A stretch of 22,237 nt of DNA from JBBIOU01 sp037443205 (GTDB lineage Bacteria > Bacteroidota > Bacteroidia > Flavobacteriales_D > UBA2798): contig JBBIOU010000040.1 in NCBI GenBank assembly GCA_037443205.1, positions 1-22,237 on the forward strand. Reading direction: 5' to 3'. Made by a program: the position numbers and the translations under genes. The notes beneath the pieces were generated by a model, which did not search any database, had not been told where the DNA came from, and was given only the letters and a program-made list of their open reading frames with translations. Below, one piece after another: positions 16,894 through 22,237 of the stretch (positions within the stretch are counted from its first letter, which is position 1; every line of letters starts with the position of its first letter).

Positions 16894-16901
16894 TATCTTT
16901 G
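16894..16901 (+). promoter_or_regulatory. -7 promoter box (TATCTTTG) immediately before valS
   Basis: Exact TAnnTTTG match ending only 6 bases before ATG 16908. With the usual position of the start about four bases after the box, the transcript would begin near 16905, giving a leader of roughly 0-3 bases. No -33 TTTG at normal spacing was found. The rest of the 16682-16907 gap shows no other motif. Confidence 0.5.
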
Positions 16902-16907
16902 CACAGT

Positions 16908-19538
16908 ATGGAAATAGCTAAAAAATTTGAACCGAACAAAATTGAAAGTAAATGGTATGCCCAATGGATGGAAAAAAAATTTTTTCGTTCGGTGCCCGAT
17001 GAAAGAGAACCCTATACCATAGTTATTCCTCCGCCCAATGTTACCGGAGTATTGCACATGGGCCACATGCTGAATAACACCATACAAGACGTTTTGATAC
17101 GCAGAGCACGCATGCTGGGTAAAAATGCCTGCTGGGTTCCCGGTACCGACCACGCCTCTATTGCCACCGAAGCTAAAGTAGTAAATAAATTACGAGAGCA
17201 AGGCATAAATAAATCTGATTTATCACGCGAAGAATTTTTGCAACACGCCTGGGACTGGACTGAAAAACACGGTGGAATAATTTTAGAACAACTTAAACGT
17301 ATAGGGGCATCGTGCGATTGGGAACGCACACGTTTTACAATGGACAAAGATTATTACAACAGTGTAATTGATGTTTTTATTGACCTGTACGAAAAAGGCC
17401 ATATTTACAGAGGCGTACGCATGATAAACTGGGACCCTGAAGCATTAACTGCCTTATCAGATGAAGAAGTAATACACAAAGAAGTAAACTCGCGTTTATT
17501 TTATGTTCGTTATAAAATTTGCGATACCGATGATGAATGGCTAACCATTGCTACAACCCGTCCCGAAACTATTTTAGCCGATACCGGATTGTGTGTTAAC
17601 CCTGATGATGAACGATACAAGAAATATATTGGCAAGCGTGCCATCGTTCCTATCATTAACAGAGAAATACCTATCATTGCCGATGAATATATTGACATGA
17701 CATTTGGAACAGGATGCCTGAAAGTTACCCCTGCACACGATATAAACGATTATGAATTAAGCATTAAACACAAACTACAGGTAATAGATATACTCAACGA
17801 AAATGGAACCCTGAATAATCAGGCATTGCACTATTCCGGCAAAGACCGCTTTACCGTGCGAAAAGAAATAGCTAAAGAATTAGATGAACAAGGTTATTTG
17901 GTAAAAGTTGAAGACCACATCAATAAAGTAGGTTTTTCTGAAAGAACAAATGCTGTTATTGAACCCCGATTGTCGCTGCAGTGGTTTCTGCGTATGCAAC
18001 AATTAGCTAAACCCGCATTAGAAAACGTACTCAACGATAAAATTAAATTTCATCCCAATAAATTTAAAAATACTTACCGTCATTGGATGGAAAATATAAA
18101 AGACTGGTGTATTTCTCGTCAATTATGGTGGGGACACAGAGTACCCGCCTGGTATGCACCCGATGGTAAATTTGCTGTAGCTAAAACAGCCGAAGAAGCA
18201 CTACAAAAATTAAAAATTAACAACCCCAATCTTACCTTAGAAAACATTAAACAAGACGAGGATGTATTAGACACCTGGTTCTCTTCGTGGCTATGGCCTA
18301 TCAGTGTTTTTGATACACAGGTATTTAAAACCGGAGTACCGAATGACGAATTAAAATACTACTATCCGACCAACGACTTGGTAACTGCCCCCGAGATAAT
18401 GTTTTTTTGGGTAGCACGCATGATTATTTCCGGTTACGAGTACATGAATGATTTACCATTTAAAAATGTTTATTACACAGGTATTGTACGCGATAAATTA
18501 GGCAGAAAAATGTCAAAATCATTAGGCAATTCGCCCGACCCATTAGAACTAATTGAAAAATACGGTGCCGATGGTGTGCGGGTGGGTATGCTCCTTTCAT
18601 CGCCTGCCGGTAATGATTTATTGTTTGATAGCTCACTTTGCGAACAAGGAAGAAATTTCAGCAATAAAGTATGGAATGCTTTTCGTTTAATTAAAGGATG
18701 GAAAACCGATGAACAACTGGAACAACCTGCCGCCTGTAAAATTGCCGCTAAATGGTTTGAAGCAAGATTTCAGCAACAATTATGTGAAATAAACGATTTA
18801 TACGAAAAGTTTCGCATATCCGAAGCATTAATGAGTGTTTATAAATTAGTGTGGGACGACTTCTGCTCTACCTATCTGGAAATGATTAAACCCGGATTTG
18901 AAGCACCTATAGATACCCAAACACTGAATGATACTATCACCATTTTTGAAAACTTACTCAAGTTAATGCACCCGTTTATGCCATTTGTAACAGAAGAAAT
19001 ATGGCACCTGATAAAACAGCGTAAGGATAATGAATATCTGATAGTTGCTACCTGGCCGGAACAAAAACAAATTAACCATGATATTCTCCAAAAATATAAT
19101 ATGGCAGCCGATGTAATTACTAACGTGCGCAACATACGCAATGAAAAAAATATTGCCAATAAAGTTAAACTAAGCCTTCAGGTAATAGCTCCCGAAAACT
19201 GCGATAAAAGTTTTGATGATATAATTATTAAACTATGTAATTTAAGCGAACTAAAATATACCAACGAAAAAATAAGTAATGCTTATACTTTTGTTGTAAA
19301 AGCTAATGAATATTTCATACCTTTTAGTAAAGAAATTGATGTGAAGGCAGAAATAGACGCACTGAATAAAGAACTGGAATACACCAAAGGATTTTTAGCA
19401 TCGGTAGAGAAAAAATTAAATAATGAACGATTCGTAAATAACGCTCCTGCATCAGTAATTGAAACCGAAAGGAAAAAGTATAATGATGCCACACAAAAAA
19501 TTAAATTACTGGAAGACAAACTGAGTTTATTAAAGTAA
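16908..19538 (+). CDS. valS: Valine--tRNA ligase
   Basis: 876 residues from ATG 16908 (MEIAKKFEPNKIESKWY). The in-frame TTG at 16899 overlaps the -7 box and is not chosen. It charges tRNA-Val with valine in the cytoplasm and edits mischarged threonine. Class I signatures are present: HMGH at 50-53 within PPPNVTGVLHMGH, and KMSKS at 534-538. The editing domain has TTRPETILADTG and the FGTGCLKVTPAHD stretch. Tryptophan-rich ISRQLWWGHRVPAWY and DTWFSSWLWP are typical of ValS. The anticodon-binding domain has MHPFMPFVTEEIW, and the C-terminal coiled coil (about 800-876) is complete. The length fits the family. It ends 15 bases from the convergent peptidase gene. Confidence 0.98.
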   Translation: MEIAKKFEPNKIESKWYAQWMEKKFFRSVPDEREPYTIVIPPPNVTGVLHMGHMLNNTIQDVLIRRARMLGKNACWVPGTDHASIATEAKVVNKLREQGINKSDLSREEFLQHAWDWTEKHGGIILEQLKRIGASCDWERTRFTMDKDYYNSVIDVFIDLYEKGHIYRGVRMINWDPEALTALSDEEVIHKEVNSRLFYVRYKICDTDDEWLTIATTRPETILADTGLCVNPDDERYKKYIGKRAIVPIINREIPIIADEYIDMTFGTGCLKVTPAHDINDYELSIKHKLQVIDILNENGTLNNQALHYSGKDRFTVRKEIAKELDEQGYLVKVEDHINKVGFSERTNAVIEPRLSLQWFLRMQQLAKPALENVLNDKIKFHPNKFKNTYRHWMENIKDWCISRQLWWGHRVPAWYAPDGKFAVAKTAEEALQKLKINNPNLTLENIKQDEDVLDTWFSSWLWPISVFDTQVFKTGVPNDELKYYYPTNDLVTAPEIMFFWVARMIISGYEYMNDLPFKNVYYTGIVRDKLGRKMSKSLGNSPDPLELIEKYGADGVRVGMLLSSPAGNDLLFDSSLCEQGRNFSNKVWNAFRLIKGWKTDEQLEQPAACKIAAKWFEARFQQQLCEINDLYEKFRISEALMSVYKLVWDDFCSTYLEMIKPGFEAPIDTQTLNDTITIFENLLKLMHPFMPFVTEEIWHLIKQRKDNEYLIVATWPEQKQINHDILQKYNMAADVITNVRNIRNEKNIANKVKLSLQVIAPENCDKSFDDIIIKLCNLSELKYTNEKISNAYTFVVKANEYFIPFSKEIDVKAEIDALNKELEYTKGFLASVEKKLNNERFVNNAPASVIETERKKYNDATQKIKLLEDKLSLLK

Positions 19539-19553
19539 GTGATAAATTTAGGC

Positions 19554-21698
19554 TTATCTTACAAGGGTCATTTCATCAATTAAATGCTTAGCGCCTGCAA
19601 ACTTATCTATAACAAATAATACGTATCGTATATCAACTGAAATAGTTCGTTGCAAATTTGTTTCGAAAGCTATATCACCACTCATGGCTTCCCAGTTACC
19701 ATCAAATGCACAGCCTATTAATTCTCCTTTAGCGTTAATAACCGGACTGCCTGAGTTACCCCCTGTAATATCATTATCAGAAATAAAGGCTACTTTAAGC
19801 ACACCATTTTCAGCATAAGGGCCATAATCTTTCTTTTCGTATAGTTCTTTTAATTTGGCCGGCACAACAAACTCCTCATTGTTTGGGTCTTCTTTTTCCA
19901 TGATGCCGTCTATAGTTGTGTAGTAATTGTAGTGTACAGCATCCTGAGGGTAATAATCCAACACTTGTCCGTAAGTTAAGCGCATGGTAAAATTAGCGTT
20001 GGGATAAAATTTACGATTGGGTTGCATTTTTCTCAATCCCTCGATGTATAAACGGGTTGCTTCAGTAAGTTTGTTTTCTGCCTCGGCATTTGCAGCAGCA
20101 ATATTACCTTGTGCAAGTGTAATAAATCCTAGCAACACATTAAACCAGGTGTCTTTTTCAAACATTTTCAGTTCCGGCTTACTCAAGGCTTTTTCCAGCT
20201 TGCTTTTATCGGTAAAAACAGATTTTGCATAGTATTCATCTACATATTTTGTAAAGTTTCCTTTATACTTTTTATGTAAATCGGTAAACTCCTTGGGATG
20301 ATAGCTTTTGTCAATGTCATTGTAATATAACGTTAACATGGCTACCATAGTTTTTTTATCAACTATTGATGTATGGTTTTTAAAGTAATCATCTATTTCG
20401 GGCTTTGCTTTCTCAACAATTTCTTTCAGTGTTGCCTCATCTTTAATGCCCGATTTAAGTGTTCCGTATATATTAAACAATTTAATATACAAAGTATTAA
20501 TTTCTATACCTAAGATGCATTCCTGAAAATAGGTTTCAGCCAATGCCGATTTATTTAATACACTATATGCATCAGCAATATTATTTAAAACATTTCCGTA
20601 TTTGTTTTTATTTGCTTCTGTGTTTGCCCAGTTTTGAAATTCTTTTTCTTCGGCTAATTTTTTATCATATACTTTGAGTCTTTTTAATCCACGGGTTTGC
20701 CCTATAAAATATTTCCAGTAATTACTTATTTGGGCATAATGCGATGCATATTGAATACGAATGGCATCATTCGCATCCATTTCTTTTTTCATTATTTCCA
20801 GTCTTGTTCCCCGTAATTTTACGCGCGCGGGTTGGTCAATTTCTATCGCTTGTTTAACACCATAAGATGTGAGATATCGGTCGGTTTTACCCGGATAGCC
20901 CAATATCATGGCATAATCGTTTTTTTGTACGCCTTTTAAGGAAATTGGTAAATAATGTCTGGGTTTCAAAGGGATGTTTGCCGCATTGTAATCGGCCGGT
21001 TTACCATCGGGCGCTGAATACACTCTGAATAAACAGAAATCTCCCGTGTGTCTGGGCCACATCCAATTATCAGTATCTCCGCCAAATTTACCGATAGCTG
21101 AAGGCGGTGCTCCTACTAATCTTACATCATTGTATTTTTCATACACAAATAAATAATATTCGTTGCCGTCAAAAAAAGATTTTACTTCCGCAATGTAATG
21201 CATTCCTTCTGTTGCTTTTTTTCGTATTTCAGCCATTTTTGCTTTCATTGCAGCTTCACGCTGGCTGCCGCTAAGGTTGGCGCCTGCTGCCAATACTTTA
21301 TCAGTTACATCTTCCATGCGTACCATAAACATGGCAAATAAACCCGGTACCGGTTTTTCCTCTTCTTTTTTCATGGCCCAAAAACCATTGGTCAGATAAT
21401 CGTTTTCTAACGAACTGAAACCCTGTATCGCATCATAACCACAGTGATGGTTTGTCAGCATTAAGCCATTGGGTGAAATTATTTCTCCGGTACAAAAACC
21501 TCCTAATTGCACAACTGCGTCTTTTAATCCGGGTTTATTGATGTCGTATATTTCTTCGGGTGTAAGTTTTAGTCCTTTCTTTTGCATGTCTTCATAATTC
21601 ATCTTTTTAAGATGCATCAATAACCACATGCCTTCGTCAGCTTTTGTATAAAATGATACTGTAAGCAGTATGAGTGTTGCAAGAAGCGATTTTTTCAT
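19554..21698 (-). CDS. S46 family dipeptidyl-peptidase, DPP7-type
   Basis: 714 residues with signal peptide MKKSLLATLILLTVSFYTKA. This is a periplasmic serine exopeptidase that removes dipeptides from the N-terminus of oligopeptides. Family signatures: DEGMWLL just after cleavage, catalytic His85 in TNHHCGYDAIQ, the acidic residue within GGDTDNWMWPRHTGDF (Asp208 or Asp210), and nucleophile Ser649 in GGNSGSP. Eighteen residues after the Ser is Gly (AFDGNW). In this family Gly there marks DPP7 (hydrophobic P1) and Arg or Ser marks DPP11 (acidic P1), so DPP7-like specificity is inferred. The central helical cap (about 280-560) and the C-terminal SVDIRYVLFVIDKFAGA are complete. It is separated from the upstream same-strand gene by a terminator, so it is probably transcribed alone. 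Confidence 0.94.
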   Translation of the reverse strand: MKKSLLATLILLTVSFYTKADEGMWLLMHLKKMNYEDMQKKGLKLTPEEIYDINKPGLKDAVVQLGGFCTGEIISPNGLMLTNHHCGYDAIQGFSSLENDYLTNGFWAMKKEEEKPVPGLFAMFMVRMEDVTDKVLAAGANLSGSQREAAMKAKMAEIRKKATEGMHYIAEVKSFFDGNEYYLFVYEKYNDVRLVGAPPSAIGKFGGDTDNWMWPRHTGDFCLFRVYSAPDGKPADYNAANIPLKPRHYLPISLKGVQKNDYAMILGYPGKTDRYLTSYGVKQAIEIDQPARVKLRGTRLEIMKKEMDANDAIRIQYASHYAQISNYWKYFIGQTRGLKRLKVYDKKLAEEKEFQNWANTEANKNKYGNVLNNIADAYSVLNKSALAETYFQECILGIEINTLYIKLFNIYGTLKSGIKDEATLKEIVEKAKPEIDDYFKNHTSIVDKKTMVAMLTLYYNDIDKSYHPKEFTDLHKKYKGNFTKYVDEYYAKSVFTDKSKLEKALSKPELKMFEKDTWFNVLLGFITLAQGNIAAANAEAENKLTEATRLYIEGLRKMQPNRKFYPNANFTMRLTYGQVLDYYPQDAVHYNYYTTIDGIMEKEDPNNEEFVVPAKLKELYEKKDYGPYAENGVLKVAFISDNDITGGNSGSPVINAKGELIGCAFDGNWEAMSGDIAFETNLQRTISVDIRYVLFVIDKFAGAKHLIDEMTLVR

Positions 21699-21766
21699 GT
21701 TATAAACTTTAAGGTTGCGAATTTAGCATAAATATCATTAAGACGTGATTTTTTTAAAATATCATC

Positions 21767-21793
21767 AAAAAAAGCCCCGCTAAATTGCGGGGC
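21767..21793 (-). terminator. Rho-independent terminator of the helical-repeat gene
   Basis: On the minus strand the stem GCCCCGC / GCGGGGC, with loop AATTTA, is followed by seven T (21773-21767). It lies 35 bases beyond the stop codon at 21829-21831 and so belongs to the gene entering from the right. Confidence 0.92.
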
Positions 21794-21828
21794 AATCTTA
21801 TAGTTAAAAAAATTTATGCTGATTAAGG

Positions 21829-22237
21829 TTATTCTATGCCTTCTTCGTTTACTGTTATGCCGCTTTTACCGGATTCTTTATTAGGTTTTCCCGGCCTTGT
21901 GCCGGCAGGTGCAGACATTTTTTTATCTCCCGATCCTTGGTCATTTTTTTTCTTTTCAGCTTCTTCCTGCGCTTTTTTAGCTGCCTCTTCGGCTGCTTTT
22001 TTCTGTGCTTCCTGTTGTGCTTTGCGCTGAGCTTCTTCGGCTGCCTTGCGTTGAGCTTCTTCCTGCGCTTTTTTGGCTGCCTCTTCGGCTGCTTTTTTCT
22101 GAGCCTCCTGTTGTGCTTTGCGTTGGGCTTCTTCGGCTGCCTTGCGCTGTGCTTCTTCCTGCGCTTTTTTAGCTGCCTCTTCGGCTGCTTTTTTGCGCGC
22201 GTCTTCTTCAGCATTATTATTATTTCCTTGTTTTTGA
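21829..22237 (-). CDS. Lys/Ala/Glu/Gln-rich helical repeat protein, C-terminal part (runs off right edge)
   Basis: 136 codons are visible, with the start outside the window. After an Asn-rich stretch near the edge, about 80 residues consist of K, A, E, Q and R only, in heptad-like order (KKAAEEAAKKAQEEAQRK and variants), predicting one long charged alpha-helix or coiled coil resembling the central region of TolA. The array is 2.5 copies of a 32-residue unit. A disordered Gly/Lys/Pro-rich tail follows (GSGDKK...PGKPNKESGKSG) and ends in ITVNEEGIE. The other reading frame here also lacks stops but would encode an implausibly basic protein; the clean terminator 35 bases beyond this frame's stop supports the assignment. 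I do not recognise the family. Such helices often act as spacers across the periplasm, but that is only an analogy. Confidence 0.8.
   Translation of the reverse strand, partial: QKQGNNNNAEEDARKKAAEEAAKKAQEEAQRKAAEEAQRKAQQEAQKKAAEEAAKKAQEEAQRKAAEEAQRKAQQEAQKKAAEEAAKKAQEEAEKKKNDQGSGDKKMSAPAGTRPGKPNKESGKSGITVNEEGIE
21961..22196. repeat. 96-bp tandem direct repeat, about 2.5 copies, inside the helical-repeat gene
   Basis: The marker GCTGCCTCTTCGGCTGC begins at 21980, 22076 and 22172, exactly 96 bases apart. The intervening sequence matches between copies except for a few mostly silent changes (GCTGT versus GTTGA or GTTGG), so the copies arose by recent duplication in frame (32 codons). Each copy itself contains shorter CTTC-rich sub-repeats. 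Confidence 0.93.

Noticed and set aside
19541..19558. GATAA/TTATC hairpin between valS and the peptidase as a shared terminator
   Set aside because: The stem is short and AT-only with no T-tract, and it overlaps the end of the peptidase coding region.
21718..21725. Possible -7 box TAAATTCG on the minus strand upstream of the S46 peptidase
   Set aside because: It has one mismatch in the conserved TTTG and no -33 element at a suitable distance; too weak to list.
21855..22214. A 119-codon minus-strand frame of almost only Lys/Arg/Gln residues
   Set aside because: It is the +1 shadow of the K/A/E/Q repeat gene. The repeat length is a multiple of three, so every frame stays open. The chosen frame has balanced charge and a stop just before a terminator.

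Overview
The window is chromosomal DNA from a member of the Bacteroidota. Four things point there: exported proteins ending in type IX secretion system (T9SS) sorting domains of both the A and B classes, a T9SS plug lipoprotein (DUF5103 family), exact matches to the Bacteroidota promoter -7 box (TAnnTTTG) in front of several genes, and almost no Shine-Dalgarno sequences. The DNA is AT-rich. I cannot place the organism below phylum. No phage, insertion sequence, CRISPR array or other clear mobile element is visible, so this reads as core chromosome with a surface-protein region at the left.

Layout. 1-8204 holds three large secreted proteins: the N-terminal part of an Ig-like/PKD-like protein (minus strand, running off the left edge), a 1030-residue SBBP-repeat protein with a type A sorting domain (plus), and a 982-residue protein with about eight PKD domains and a type B sorting domain (minus). 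A 432-base gap with paired GC hairpins separates the first two. 8334-9045 holds a small exported chalcone-isomerase-like protein, then tRNA-Ala(GGC) with its own terminator. 9200-10582 (minus) is the T9SS plug lipoprotein. It shares a divergent promoter region with the complete nqrABCDEF operon (10679-16630, plus), which ends in a strong terminator. valS follows (16908-19538), converging on an S46 dipeptidyl-peptidase of the DPP7 type (minus). The right edge is the C-terminal part of a Lys/Ala/Glu/Gln-rich helical repeat protein (minus) with its own terminator.

How the genes work together. nqrA-F encodes the six subunits of the sodium-pumping NADH:quinone oxidoreductase. The visible cofactor residues are intact: four 2Fe-2S cysteines in NqrF, FMN-carrying Thr candidates in NqrB and NqrC, and the paired cysteines of NqrD and NqrE. 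The flavin transferase ApbE needed to load FMN is not in the window. The plug protein belongs to the T9SS translocon, the machine expected to export the cargo proteins at the left. The two -7 boxes of the plug/nqr divergent promoter abut exactly. valS and the peptidase are housekeeping and nutrient-use genes with no obvious link to their neighbours.

I did not find a convincing new multi-gene system. The best leads are the abutting divergent promoter, the near-leaderless valS start, the 96-bp tandem repeat at the right edge, the palindromic intergenic element near 1816-1936, and the unrecognised N-terminal domains of the large secreted proteins.
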